NCBI RefSeq assembly: GCF_016592155.1
Contig: NZ_AP024237.1
Coordinates: 4,774,001 to 4,838,000, forward strand
Reading direction: 5' to 3'
Source: Mycobacterium heckeshornense
Lineage (GTDB): Bacteria; Actinomycetota; Actinomycetes; Mycobacteriales; Mycobacteriaceae
Length of the DNA stretch: 64,000 nucleotides
Part shown: positions 54,926 to 63,477 of the stretch, piece after piece
Layout of the letters: each line of letters begins with the position of its first letter
Numbering within the stretch: the first letter of the stretch is position 1
The notes under the pieces: model-generated
Told to the model about the DNA's origin: nothing
Seen by the model: the letters and a program-made list of their open reading frames with translations, nothing else
Database searches by the model: none
Position numbers and translations under genes: made by a program

Positions 54926-55428
54926 TCCTGCCCTCCGTGCTGTTGCATCCAGCGTGCGGCGTCCTCGTCGAGCGTTCCGAGCTCTTGCGCCTTCTTGCAC
55001 CACTTCATCGCCGCGCGCATAAAGCGCAGCGGGTTGTAGATGTCTTCTTGACGACGCCACAGGCCGTCGCCGGCGTAGGTAAGGATCGAGATATTGGTCG
55101 CGCTGATGACGGTGCCGTCGCCGGGGTCGACCATCGGGTTGTCCAGCTCGCAGATGATCCTCCCGGTCGGCTCGTCGATGACCGACCACAGCGACGGAAA
55201 CGCGACCATGTGGCTGCCCGGGAACGTCGACATCGTCGCGCTGATCCACGCCAGCACCTCGTCGCGGCCCCGCATGGTGCCGGCGGCGTGCTCGACGTAC
55301 TCGACGTCGGGTGTGTACTGCTGCACCCACGCTTCCCAGTCGCGGGTTTCGGCGGCGCGGGCCACCGTCTGCTCGTAGGCGTCGAATGCCCGGACGAGCT
55401 CGGCGCGACTGAACGGCGGAGTCGTCAC
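54922..55428 (-). CDS. SnoaL-like protein (Rv0138-like)
   Basis: A 168-residue NTF2/SnoaL-like protein (FDAYEQTVARAAETRDWEAWVQQYTPDVEYVEHAAGTMRGRDEVLAWISATMSTFPG...). First gene of the Rv0138-Rv0139-methyltransferase operon. The GTG at 55428 lies only 8 bp from a KstR-type operator, so repression by the cholesterol-responsive regulator KstR is likely. Function unknown; sterol-binding is a reasonable guess from the operator. Confidence 0.84.
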   Translation of the reverse strand: MTTPPFSRAELVRAFDAYEQTVARAAETRDWEAWVQQYTPDVEYVEHAAGTMRGRDEVLAWISATMSTFPGSHMVAFPSLWSVIDEPTGRIICELDNPMVDPGDGTVISATNISILTYAGDGLWRRQEDIYNPLRFMRAAMKWCKKAQELGTLDEDAARWMQQHGGQE

Positions 55429-55436
55429 GTCAAAAC

Positions 55437-55450
55437 TAGAACACGTTCTA
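55437..55450. promoter_or_regulatory. KstR-type operator
   Basis: TAGAACACGTTCTA matches the published KstR consensus TNNAACNNGTTNNA in full, with perfect TAGAAC/GTTCTA arms. KstR is the TetR repressor of cholesterol catabolism in mycobacteria. The site is 8 bp upstream of the Rv0138-like start and 49 bp upstream of msrA, so it probably controls the former. Confidence 0.75.
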
Positions 55451-55498
55451 CCTGGATTTGTCGAGCACTTCCTATGCTCGGAGGAAGGAGGGTGAACC

Positions 55499-56011
55499 AT
55501 GACGACCAAGAAGGCGATTCTGGCGGGCGGCTGCTTTTGGGGTATGCAGGACCTGTTCCGCAACCAGCCCGGGGTGATCTCCACCCGTGTCGGCTACACC
55601 GGCGGCGAGAACGATCACCCCACCTACCGCAATCATCCCGGCCACGCCGAGGCGATCGAGATCGTCTACGACCCGGCACGCACCGATTACCGCACGCTGC
55701 TGGAGTTCTTCTTCCAGATTCACGACCCGACGACCAAGAACCGGCAGGGCAACGACGTCGGCACCAGCTATCGCTCCGCGATCTTTTACCTCGACGACGA
55801 GCAGAAGCAGATCGCGCTGGACACCATCGCCGACGTCGACGCAACCGGCCTGTGGCCGGGCAAGGTCGTGACCGAGGTCAGCCCGGCCCGCGAGTTCTGG
55901 GAAGCCGAGCCCGAGCATCAGGACTACTTGCAGCGCTATCCGAATGGGTACACCTGCCACTATGTGCGGCCCGACTGGAAACTGCCGCGCCGCGCCGAAG
56001 TCGAGCAGTAA
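55499..56011 (+). CDS. msrA: Peptide methionine (S)-S-oxide reductase MsrA
   Basis: A 170-residue MsrA that repairs oxidised methionine. The catalytic cysteine is Cys12 in GGCFWG; the resolving cysteine is in [10 protein letters not shown] near residue 157. Also present: [24 protein letters not shown] and [14 protein letters not shown] strong GGAGG-type ribosome binding site precedes the ATG. Matches Rv0137c in position. Confidence 0.96.
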   Translation: MTTKKAILAGGCFWGMQDLFRNQPGVISTRVGYTGGENDHPTYRNHPGHAEAIEIVYDPARTDYRTLLEFFFQIHDPTTKNRQGNDVGTSYRSAIFYLDDEQKQIALDTIADVDATGLWPGKVVTEVSPAREFWEAEPEHQDYLQRYPNGYTCHYVRPDWKLPRRAEVEQ

Positions 56012-56030
56012 GCGCTGAACCGGGGCGCGG

Positions 56031-56696
56031 TCAACCGAGCGACAACCCGGGATCTCCGGTCAGTTGGAACGCGCTGCGCATCGCCTTGACAGCGTCGGTC
56101 TGGCCGTCGAACTTCCACCGCCGCAGTGCCGCCTTGCGCTCAGCCGATGTGCTCCCGAGGCGGGCAGTGATCAGCTCTGCCGGGCTTGCCGTCACGGTGA
56201 CCGCCGGTGGGCCTGACGCAGCGGTGAGGCTTCCGCGTGATACCCCGAAATCGAAACGGCGTCCGTCGATTTCGACACGGTAAGAGGCGGATAGGTTTGC
56301 GATGCGTGCAGGGTCGGCGCCCAGCAGGATTCCGGCGAGAAAGCCGTTCAGCGGCGTCAGCGCGCTGTCGGCGGGTTCAAGCAACTCCAGCCCGAAGATG
56401 GCGATGGCTTGGATTACCGGCGGCACCTTGCGCCAGCCCAGCTCGCTGAGGGTGTACACGGTGCGGGCGATCGGCGGCGGAAGCTCGGCGCGCGCGATCA
56501 GGCCGGCGTCCTCCAGTTCCCGGAGCCGGTCGGCGAGCAGATTGGTGGCGATCCCGGGCAGCGCCGCCCGAAGATCGGCGTAGCGCCGCGCCCCGCCGAG
56601 GAGTTCGCGCAGGATCAGCAGCGTCCACCGCTCGCCCAGGATGTCCAGGCCACGTGCGATAGGGCAGTTCTGGTTGTAGCTCTTCTTTCCCGCCAC
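56031..56696 (-). CDS. HxlR-family transcriptional regulator
   Basis: About 221 residues: a HxlR winged helix-turn-helix (YNQNCPIARGLDILGERWTLLILRELLGGARRYADLRAALPGIATNLLADRLRELEDAGLI) plus a C-terminal SCP2-like domain. The Cys in QNCPIA is the residue that senses aldehydes or thiols in some HxlR proteins. Divergent from the MFS pump with an inverted repeat between; it probably represses the pump. Confidence 0.84.
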   Translation of the reverse strand: MAGKKSYNQNCPIARGLDILGERWTLLILRELLGGARRYADLRAALPGIATNLLADRLRELEDAGLIARAELPPPIARTVYTLSELGWRKVPPVIQAIAIFGLELLEPADSALTPLNGFLAGILLGADPARIANLSASYRVEIDGRRFDFGVSRGSLTAASGPPAVTVTASPAELITARLGSTSAERKAALRRWKFDGQTDAVKAMRSAFQLTGDPGLSLG

Positions 56697-56724
56697 ACCA
56701 GCTACTCTACCACTCGAACACAAT

Positions 56725-56744
56725 ATTCAACTTATAGCTTGAAT
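56725..56744. promoter_or_regulatory. Inverted repeat between HxlR and MFS genes, candidate operator
   Basis: ATTCAA and TTGAAT form exact 6-bp arms around 8 nt, in the 77-bp AT-rich divergent promoter. The position, overlapping the likely promoters of both genes, suits the adjacent HxlR regulator. Confidence 0.5.
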
Positions 56745-56773
56745 TTCTTGTCTTATCGATTTACCGTCCTTCC

Positions 56774-58348
56774 ATGCGTACTCAACTCCGTGAACCCGTG
56801 TTCAGCGGCCATGCCATCGCCGCACTTGCCGTCATCTGCCTGAGTGTCTTCGTCATCAGCGTCGACGCCACGATCGTCAACGTCGCCTTGCCCACGCTCT
56901 CGCGGGACCTGAACGCAGACACCGCGCAGCTGCAATGGATCGTCGACGCCTACACCCTCGTCATGGCCGGCCTGCTGCTCTCAGCGGGCAGCCTCAGCGA
57001 CCGCTACGGCCGGCGGGGCTGGCTCACCGGCGGCCTTGCGGTGTTCGCGATGACGTCTGCCGTGGCCGCGCAGGTGACTTCGGCGGATGCGCTGATCGCG
57101 GCGCGCGCCGCGATGGGGGTGGGCGCCGCGGTGATCTTCCCGACCACGCTGGGTCTCATCACGAACATCTTCACCGACCCCCTACCGCGGGCCAAAGCGA
57201 TCGGCGTGTGGGCGGCGATGGTCGGCGTCGGTGTCGCCGCCGGGCCGATGACCGGTGGCTGGCTGCTCGAGCACTTCTGGTGGGGCTCAATATTTCTGGT
57301 GAACGTGCCGGTCGCGGCGGCGGCCATTCTCGGGGGCATCCTGGTTGTTCCGACTTCACGCGATCCGGCCGCCCCGAAGGTCGACATGCCCGGGTTGGTT
57401 TTGTCCGCCGTCGGCGTGACCGCGCTGGTCTACACCGTCATCGAGGCGCCCAACTGGAGCTGGACCAGCCCGCGCACCGCGATGGGCTTCGGTATCGCCA
57501 CGGTTGTCCTCGCCGCTTTCGCCTTGTGGCAACGCCGCAGCTCGCACCCGATGCTGGAGGTGTCGGTGTTTGCGAACCGGCGATTCTCCGGAGGGAGCCT
57601 CGCGGTGACGGCGGGATTCCTGACCCTGTTCGGCTTCATCTTCGTCATCACCCAGTACTTCCAATTCATCAAGGGCTACAGCGCGTTTGAAACCGGTGTG
57701 CGCTTGTTGCCGGTCGCCATTTCGATCGCGGTCGCCAGCGTGGCCGGCCCGCGGATGGTGGAGCGCATCGGCACCACAGCGGTGGTTGCCGCGGGCCTGG
57801 CCGTCTTCGCGGCAGGGCTGACATGGGCGTCCACCGCGGATGCGGCCACACGCTACGTCGAGATCGCCGCGCAGATGCTGCTACTGGGCGGCGGACTCGG
57901 CCTGACCACCGCGCCGGCCACCGAGGCGATCATGGGCTCGCTGTCCGCGGACAAGGCCGGCGTGGGCTCGGCCGTCAACGACACCACGCGCGAACTGGGC
58001 GGAACCCTCGGCGTCGCGATCGTCGGAAGCGTGTTCGCCTCCGTGTACTCAAGCCGCATCGGCTCCGCGTCGGCGCTGGCGGCGCTACCCGGGAACGTCC
58101 GGTCCACGATGCAGCACTCGATGGCCGCCGCGTACAAGGTCATTGGCCAACTGCCCGCCGGGCGGGTTGCCGACGTCCGCGGCGCCGTCAACCACGCCTT
58201 CCTCGACGGCATGCAGGTCGGTTCGCTGGCCTGCGCGGCCATCGCTTTGGCCGCGGCGATCGTGGTCGCAGTGCTGCTGCCCGCGCGGGCACACCGATCG
58301 GCAGCCGAGTTCACCGAGCATGCCCCATCGGCTCAGGCCGCCGCATGA
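56774..58348 (+). CDS. MFS drug efflux transporter (EmrB/QacA, 14-TM)
   Basis: A 524-residue major-facilitator antiporter of the DHA2 family. Motif D1 (VSVDATIVNVALPTLSRDL) is in helix 1, motif A (GSLSDRYGRRG) in loop 2-3, motif C (GVGVAAGPMTGGWLLEHFWW) in helix 5. Fourteen hydrophobic segments can be counted. Expels toxic compounds using the proton gradient; substrate unknown. Divergent from its probable HxlR regulator. Confidence 0.9.
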   Translation: MRTQLREPVFSGHAIAALAVICLSVFVISVDATIVNVALPTLSRDLNADTAQLQWIVDAYTLVMAGLLLSAGSLSDRYGRRGWLTGGLAVFAMTSAVAAQVTSADALIAARAAMGVGAAVIFPTTLGLITNIFTDPLPRAKAIGVWAAMVGVGVAAGPMTGGWLLEHFWWGSIFLVNVPVAAAAILGGILVVPTSRDPAAPKVDMPGLVLSAVGVTALVYTVIEAPNWSWTSPRTAMGFGIATVVLAAFALWQRRSSHPMLEVSVFANRRFSGGSLAVTAGFLTLFGFIFVITQYFQFIKGYSAFETGVRLLPVAISIAVASVAGPRMVERIGTTAVVAAGLAVFAAGLTWASTADAATRYVEIAAQMLLLGGGLGLTTAPATEAIMGSLSADKAGVGSAVNDTTRELGGTLGVAIVGSVFASVYSSRIGSASALAALPGNVRSTMQHSMAAAYKVIGQLPAGRVADVRGAVNHAFLDGMQVGSLACAAIALAAAIVVAVLLPARAHRSAAEFTEHAPSAQAAA

Positions 58349-58408
58349 GGAATCGATATGCAACACCACGCACAGTTCGAAAGCAGCGGCACCCACAGTT
58401 CTCGGCTT

Positions 58409-58420
58409 GGGAACGTTCCC
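58409..58420. promoter_or_regulatory. 12-bp palindrome upstream of the small membrane protein
   Basis: GGGAACGTTCCC, a perfect palindrome 56 bp before the gene at 58476, in a 127-bp intergenic stretch with no other gene. Possible operator; the regulator is unknown. Confidence 0.35.
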
Positions 58421-58475
58421 GTGAAATGGCCCGGATATCAGTCGACCTCGCTAAGCTTCGGTCAGGGAGTGACGC

Positions 58476-58892
58476 ATGATGTCGGATGCCACAAACAACA
58501 CGCGGTCGTTGGTCCCGCTGCGTATCGCGCTCGTCGTGATCGGCCTAATTTTCATCTTCGGGATCTACCCTCAGACGCTGCTATGGCCGTCAGGCTGGAG
58601 ATGGGGTCATGGGTCATCCCATTACCTGGCAATGATTCTCGGCATCTACGCCACACTCGGTATATTCCTGCTGTTCGCGGCTCGCAATCCCTTCGCCCAC
58701 CGCAGCCTGATCTGGTTCACCGTGGTCTCAAGCGTCGTCCACGCAGGGATCATGGCGGCGCAGGCGATCGGCGATTCCGCTGAACGGGGCCACCTTGTCG
58801 GCGATGTGCCTGCGCTGCTCGTTGTCGCCGTTGTCCTCACACTGTTGATGCCGCGCGCTGCAGGAACGCGACAAGCGCAACCATCCGGGTAG
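58476..58892 (+). CDS. Four-helix membrane protein (DUF6632-like)
   Basis: A 138-residue protein with four transmembrane helices (IALVVIGLIFIFGIYPQTLL, YLAMILGIYATLGIFLLFA, SLIWFTVVSSVVHAGIMAAQA, ALLVVAVVLTLLMPRA), most like the small DUF6632 membrane family. Function unknown. AGGGAG sits upstream of the first of two adjacent ATGs. Confidence 0.72.
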   Translation: MMSDATNNTRSLVPLRIALVVIGLIFIFGIYPQTLLWPSGWRWGHGSSHYLAMILGIYATLGIFLLFAARNPFAHRSLIWFTVVSSVVHAGIMAAQAIGDSAERGHLVGDVPALLVVAVVLTLLMPRAAGTRQAQPSG

Positions 58893-58970
58893 GCCTGTTT
58901 GCCCTCTGCCGCCATTGGCGGCCGGATGTGACGCGCCCAATTGCGTCGCGCCGGCGCCGAGCGCCAACGG

Positions 58971-59438
58971 CTACCAGGCGTGCGCGCGTAGCTGGTACAG
59001 ACCTCTCGTGGCGGCAACGGTTTTGCCGTCGACGTCGGTCACCACCGCCTGCAGCGTGAAGTCCGCCTTTCCGCGTTCGGCGGCTTCTGCCTCCACGTGG
59101 GCGATGGTGTCCTCGCTGAGGCTGGCTTCGGCGCGCAACCGCGAGCGCGCCATCCCGACGAACTCGATGTCGACGCTCTTGACCAACGGAAAGTACTTGG
59201 CGCTGTCGAAGGTGCTCAGCGCGATGACGCCGCCCAGGATTTCGGCGACGGTGAACTGCACACCGGCATAGACCACGCCAAAGTGGTTGCCGTTGCCCTC
59301 GGCGGGCACGGTGGCGGCGGCGTGCCCGCGGCGCGCCTCGACGACTCGCACACCCATCTGGTGGGCGGTCGGGATGGTGGTGGCCATCGCGTCGTTCATC
59401 GTGTCGACGAGGTGGGCGGCGTCACCGGCGGCACTCAT
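58971..59438 (-). CDS. Thioesterase, PaaI/DUF4442 hotdog family
   Basis: A 155-residue single hotdog protein: MGVRVVEARRGHAAATVPAEGNGNHFGVVYAGVQFTVAEILGGVIALSTF. The HFGVVYAG loop corresponds to the catalytic HxGxxxAG-type motif. Expected to hydrolyse acyl-CoA. ATG 59438 with AGGA upstream; the longer open frame runs over the cyp138 end. Confidence 0.83.
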   Translation of the reverse strand: MSAAGDAAHLVDTMNDAMATTIPTAHQMGVRVVEARRGHAAATVPAEGNGNHFGVVYAGVQFTVAEILGGVIALSTFDSAKYFPLVKSVDIEFVGMARSRLRAEASLSEDTIAHVEAEAAERGKADFTLQAVVTDVDGKTVAATRGLYQLRAHAW

Positions 59439-59469
59439 AACCGGCCATCCTAACCAGCTGCCACCTGGC

Positions 59470-60807
59470 CTAGCGGCGATGCACGACGATACGGCCGCCC
59501 CGCTTGGGGGTAAAGGCGACGCCGCGCCCGTGCCATTTCTCACCCGGAGTGTCAGCGGTTTCAATCACGAAGTGGCGCAGCACTGTTCGCAGCACGACAT
59601 CCATCTCCATGTTGGCGAATGCCGCGCCGACACAGCGTCGGGTGCCGCCGCCGAACGGGATCCAGGCGAAGGTGGGCGGCTTGGTGCCGAGGTAACGCGC
59701 GGGATCGAAGCGCTCCGGATCGGCGAACACGTCGGGGTCGTCGTGTATCTGCGAGATGGCGACAACGATCGAATAACCCTGGGGAATCACCCACTCGCCC
59801 AGCTGGTACGCCGGTACGTACACGCGGCGCCCGGCAAAATCGATGACGGTCCTATTGCGCTGCACCTCGAGGATCACCGCCTGGCGCAGCTCGTTGTTGT
59901 CGGTGTCGGCTTCCTCCGCCAGCTGAGCGAGCACGTCGGGATGTCGGCTCAACCGCTCGAATGCCCAGCCCAGCGTGGCAGCAGTGGTTTCGTGCCCGGC
60001 GGCCAACAGCGTCAACAGCTCGTCGCCAATGTCCTTGCGAGACATAGCCGAACCGTCTTCGTAGGTGCTGCGAAGCATCAGCGCGAGGATGTCGGTGCGG
60101 TCCTCGAAGTTCGGGTCGGCGCGCTCAGCCTCGATCAGTTTGTCGATGACGAGGTCGTATTTCCGCCGCCGGTCGGCCAGCCGCCCCCAGGGACTGTAGC
60201 GACCATACGTCCGAGCCGGTTTCGGCAATGCTGCCAGTCGAGAGCCCAGCGTGACCCACGGCGGGATCAACCGCCGCAGCTCGTCGAATTCAGTGCCTCC
60301 CGCGCCAAATACCGCTCGCAGGATGGCGTTGAGCGTGATGCGCATCATCGAGGGCAGCGTTGGGAATTCCCGGCATTCAGGCCAGCCCTCGGTTTCGCGC
60401 AGCGTCTCTTCTTCGATGATGCTCTCGAAATTCTTGACGCTCTTGCCATGAAACGGGGGAGCCAGCAGACGTCGTCGCCGTCGGTGGTCGTCGCCGTCGA
60501 GCGCGAACACCGACCCCGAGCCAAGCAGCCGGCTCAGGTTGGGCTGGATATTGCCGAGCTGCTCGGGGCTGGTGGTGAACACCTGCTTGGCCAGCTGCGG
60601 GTCAGCAACCACCACGGTTCGCCCCCAGATCGGCAGGTTGAGGGTGAATACATCGCCGTATCGCGGCGCCAGTTGCTGCATGGTCCATCGGCGCGAGGCC
60701 GAGAATGCAAGGCCCAACACCGCCTTCGGGATTCCGACGGTAGGGGGCAGATTGACCGCCGGCGGTGCTGCTACCGCATGGGTGCCAACAGTGCCTGCGT
60801 CGCTCAT
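59470..60807 (-). CDS. cyp138: Cytochrome P450 CYP138
   Basis: A 445-residue cytochrome P450: I-helix oxygen-activation motif AGHETT, K-helix ExxR in EVQRNRT, and heme signature FGGGTRRCVGAAF with the axial cysteine. Long stretches are recognised as close to Mtb CYP138 (Rv0136), e.g. FALDGDDHRRRRRLLAPPFHGKS. Substrate unknown; redox partner not nearby. ATG 60807 (MSDAGTVG). Divergent from its TetR. Confidence 0.92.
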   Translation of the reverse strand: MSDAGTVGTHAVAAPPAVNLPPTVGIPKAVLGLAFSASRRWTMQQLAPRYGDVFTLNLPIWGRTVVVADPQLAKQVFTTSPEQLGNIQPNLSRLLGSGSVFALDGDDHRRRRRLLAPPFHGKSVKNFESIIEEETLRETEGWPECREFPTLPSMMRITLNAILRAVFGAGGTEFDELRRLIPPWVTLGSRLAALPKPARTYGRYSPWGRLADRRRKYDLVIDKLIEAERADPNFEDRTDILALMLRSTYEDGSAMSRKDIGDELLTLLAAGHETTAATLGWAFERLSRHPDVLAQLAEEADTDNNELRQAVILEVQRNRTVIDFAGRRVYVPAYQLGEWVIPQGYSIVVAISQIHDDPDVFADPERFDPARYLGTKPPTFAWIPFGGGTRRCVGAAFANMEMDVVLRTVLRHFVIETADTPGEKWHGRGVAFTPKRGGRIVVHRR

Positions 60808-60830
60808 GGCGGTGTGCTCCCAACGTCCGT

Positions 60831-60850
60831 GTGGTACTACGATGTACCAC
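60831..60850. promoter_or_regulatory. Inverted repeat GTGGTAC-N6-GTACCAC, candidate TetR operator
   Basis: Perfect 7-bp arms in the cyp138/TetR divergent promoter. Two further GGTAC words (60861-60870) and the 10-bp palindrome TTGGTACCAA (60874-60883) follow, so the 113-bp promoter has five or more GGTAC half-sites. Positioned to control both cyp138 and the TetR gene. Confidence 0.6.
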
Positions 60851-60873
60851 CGCTTCATCGGGTACGGTACTCG

Positions 60874-60883
60874 TTGGTACCAA
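60874..60883. promoter_or_regulatory. 10-bp palindrome TTGGTACCAA, second GGTAC operator element
   Basis: Shares the GTACC core with the inverted repeat at 60831-60850 and lies 38 bp before the TetR start at 60921. Probably a second binding site for the same regulator. Confidence 0.45.
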
Positions 60884-60920
60884 TCTGTGGCAAGGGCGGG
60901 TTCCAGAAAGGGGCGCAAGC

Positions 60921-61538
60921 GTGACAGCCGTGGCCGCCGACACCGCTCCGATCGACGTCGACCCGTTTCGGCGCCGGCTGCTCGACGGTCTTGCCGCCTC
61001 GATCCGCGAGCGGGGATACCGTGCGACCACCGTGGCAGACATCGTCCGGCATGCGCGCACGTCGAAACGCACGTTCTATGACCAGTTCGTCAGCAAAGAG
61101 CAGTGCTTCCTGGAGTTGCTGCGCGCCGACAGCGAGCGGCTCAGTGCGGAGATCAGGGCCGCGGTCGATCCCGAGGCGGACTGGCATCACCAGATTCGTC
61201 AGGCGGTCGACGCCTATGTCGGCAGCATTGAATCTCGGCCGGCCATCGCGTTGAGTTGGATTCGCGAGCTTCCATCACTGGGTGCGGCGGCACGTCCGGT
61301 GCAGCGACGTGGCATAGAGCTGTTGACCAACCTGCTAGTTGACCTCAGCGGCAGTCCGGGGTTTCGCCGGGCCGGCCTGCCGCCGGTGACGCCGCCGTTG
61401 GCGGTGATCTTGCTGGGCGGCCTGCGGGAACTCACCGCGCTCGCGGTCGAAGACGGTCACGACATCCGCCAGATCGTCGAACCCGCAGTGGCTGCGTCCG
61501 TCGCATTGCTGGGCCCAGGACATCAAAGCGGCAGTTAA
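60921..61538 (+). CDS. TetR-family regulator (Rv0135c-like)
   Basis: A 205-residue TetR: helix-turn-helix at about residues 22-68 (LLDGLAASIRERGYRATTVADIVRHARTSKRTFYDQFVSKEQCFLELL) and a helical C-terminal domain. GTG start with GAAAGGGG upstream. Divergent from cyp138 as in Mtb, its probable target; converges on ephF with a 4-bp overlap. Confidence 0.87.
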   Translation: MTAVAADTAPIDVDPFRRRLLDGLAASIRERGYRATTVADIVRHARTSKRTFYDQFVSKEQCFLELLRADSERLSAEIRAAVDPEADWHHQIRQAVDAYVGSIESRPAIALSWIRELPSLGAAARPVQRRGIELLTNLLVDLSGSPGFRRAGLPPVTPPLAVILLGGLRELTALAVEDGHDIRQIVEPAVAASVALLGPGHQSGS

Positions 61539-62419
61539 GCTTTGAGGAACTTGTGCAGGCGGTCGAGCACCAATTCGGGGCGTTGTTCCACGATCCAATG
61601 GCCGACGCCGTCGACCAACTCCAGTTCGAAATCAGGTATCCGCTCGGCGTATCCGCGCAGCAGATCCGGCGTGATCACGGGGTCGCCGGTGCCGTGCAGC
61701 CATCGAACCGGCACATCGACTCGGGCGTCGTCGAATTCGCCGCGTAACCAGCGCACCACCTCGGTGGTCTGAAAAGTGCGATACCACCGCGACCCTGCCA
61801 CCGCGTGTCCGGGCTGGCGCATGCATTCCCGGTACATCTCGAGCTCGTCATCGGGCAATGTGAATCCAGCACCCACCCACGACACCAGCATGCGGGAATA
61901 ACGCGATTTGGGATCCGCGATCACCCGAGGACCGATGACCGGAAGCGCAATGGGAATCTGGTACCAGAACCGCCATAAGTGCCGGATCATCGTAAGGTCG
62001 CGAGTTGCCCACGGCCCGACGGTATTCAGGCCGAAGAATCCGGAGACTTTCGCCGGATGGCGCAGCATCATGATGAAGGCGACCGGACCGCCCCAGTCGT
62101 GGGCGACCAGCTTCACGGGCCCTACGCCGAGCCTGTCTATCACGCCTGCTAGGTCGTTGGCCATGTCGTTTTTGAGATAACGAGAACGCGGCGCCGAACT
62201 CCATCCCGCGCCGCGCAGGTCGGGACACAACACCCGGTAGCCCTCGGCGGCCAACGGCTCGATCAAGCGGTGCCATTGCCACCAGTTCTGCGGGAAGCCG
62301 TGCACCAGCATCACTGCCGGCCCGTTGGCGGGACCGGCATCGGCGACGTGGATCGTCACATCGTCAGTGACGTTGATGAACCTGTGCTCGACACCGTCCA
62401 AAGCCGGCAAGCTGACCAT
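61535..62419 (-). CDS. ephF: Epoxide hydrolase EphF (Rv0134-like)
   Basis: A 294-residue alpha/beta-hydrolase epoxide hydrolase. Nucleophile Asp108 in VAHDWGGPVAF, oxyanion motif HGFPQNWWQWH at about 40, and catalytic His in VDGVGHWIVEQRP near 273. Adds water to epoxides such as fatty-acid or aromatic epoxides; substrate unknown. Confidence 0.9.
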   Translation of the reverse strand: MVSLPALDGVEHRFINVTDDVTIHVADAGPANGPAVMLVHGFPQNWWQWHRLIEPLAAEGYRVLCPDLRGAGWSSAPRSRYLKNDMANDLAGVIDRLGVGPVKLVAHDWGGPVAFIMMLRHPAKVSGFFGLNTVGPWATRDLTMIRHLWRFWYQIPIALPVIGPRVIADPKSRYSRMLVSWVGAGFTLPDDELEMYRECMRQPGHAVAGSRWYRTFQTTEVVRWLRGEFDDARVDVPVRWLHGTGDPVITPDLLRGYAERIPDFELELVDGVGHWIVEQRPELVLDRLHKFLKA

Positions 62420-62440
62420 GAGGCGACACGATAGCCGAAT

Positions 62441-63475
62441 TCAGTCCCCGCCGAGCACGAACTCGACACGCTGCGCGCAGATTTCGGCCAGGTCCACACC
62501 CTCCATCGCAAGCTTGACGTTCAGCCGGATCATCGCCACGGCCAGCAGCAGCGCCGATGTCACGTCGGCGAACCGCATGTTGGTCAGCCGGTGGCCGGTA
62601 AGCCGCCGGTAGCGCTCGAGGGTTTCCTCGCGGCTCGGCGTACCAGAAGCCGGCGCATGTCCTTCGAATGGGCTGGAGATCCAATCGGTCATGAGCATCC
62701 ACGCGACGTCGCCGGCGGGATCACCCAGATAGGCCATCTCCCAGTCGAGCGCGGCGACCGGTGTGTAGTCGCGGCGGTAGAGCACATTGGACATCCGGCT
62801 GTCGCCCCAGCACAACGTGACCCGCTCCGGGGTGTACAGATGCGCGTCGAGCCAATCGAGTGCCCGGGTGAACACCGGATGCAGCGGCGCATCCCCACTG
62901 GCCCACTTCAGCGCATAGCGAAGGAAATTGGCCAGCTGCTGCGGCGGTGTGCTGCCGAACCGGGACAGACCTAAAAAGCCGAGCCGATACCGGTCCGGGT
63001 CGACGGCATGGACCTTGGTGATGATGTCCAGGCACCCGTTCCACAGCGCGGCGCGGCCCGCTTCGTCAGCGTCGGCGAAGATGCCCGCTTGCTGATAGGG
63101 CGGAACGTCGCTGACGGTGACGACGTCGTCGATGCGGTCCATCACGAAATACGGTGTGCCCAGCGCGGTCCCGTCGGCGTCGATCCAGCGGACGGTCGGC
63201 ACTGGGACCGGTGAGGCGGCCAATCGCTGCATGGTCAAAAACTGTCGGCGCAGGTCGTAGTCGGGCAGGACCGCGTCCTCGGGCGGGCGACGAAATACCA
63301 AGCCAAGACTCGACGATCCGCTCAACTCGACGAGGTCGAACAGATATGTCTCGGTGGAATAGCCGCCCCCGGCTCGTCGCCAATTGACGATATGTGCCGA
63401 GTCGGCGCCGGGAATCATCTTTCGGACAACGGGTTCGAGCGCCGCCGGTAGTTCTTCGGCGGTCAAACGCGCCAC
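62441..63475 (-). CDS. APH-family phosphotransferase, ACAD10 kinase-like
   Basis: A 344-residue aminoglycoside-phosphotransferase-fold kinase. VNWRRAGGGYSTETYLF is the P-loop-like region, catalytic LCWGDSRMSNVLY (Brenner-type HGD replaced by WGD) near 225, and metal-binding ALDWEMAYLGDPAGDVAW near 245. In mycobacteria this family acts on hydroxyacyl-CoA or other small molecules rather than antibiotics. GTG start, two bases after the stop of the gene upstream; probably the same operon. Not in the Mtb gene order here. Confidence 0.8.
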   Translation of the reverse strand: MARLTAEELPAALEPVVRKMIPGADSAHIVNWRRAGGGYSTETYLFDLVELSGSSSLGLVFRRPPEDAVLPDYDLRRQFLTMQRLAASPVPVPTVRWIDADGTALGTPYFVMDRIDDVVTVSDVPPYQQAGIFADADEAGRAALWNGCLDIITKVHAVDPDRYRLGFLGLSRFGSTPPQQLANFLRYALKWASGDAPLHPVFTRALDWLDAHLYTPERVTLCWGDSRMSNVLYRRDYTPVAALDWEMAYLGDPAGDVAWMLMTDWISSPFEGHAPASGTPSREETLERYRRLTGHRLTNMRFADVTSALLLAVAMIRLNVKLAMEGVDLAEICAQRVEFVLGGD

Positions 63476-63477
63476 GA

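Noticed and set aside
54916..56283. 455-codon plus-strand open frame spanning the Rv0138-like gene, msrA and the HxlR gene
   Set aside because: Crosses three well-supported genes in another frame. Low-complexity Arg-rich translation is typical of antisense frames in GC-rich DNA.
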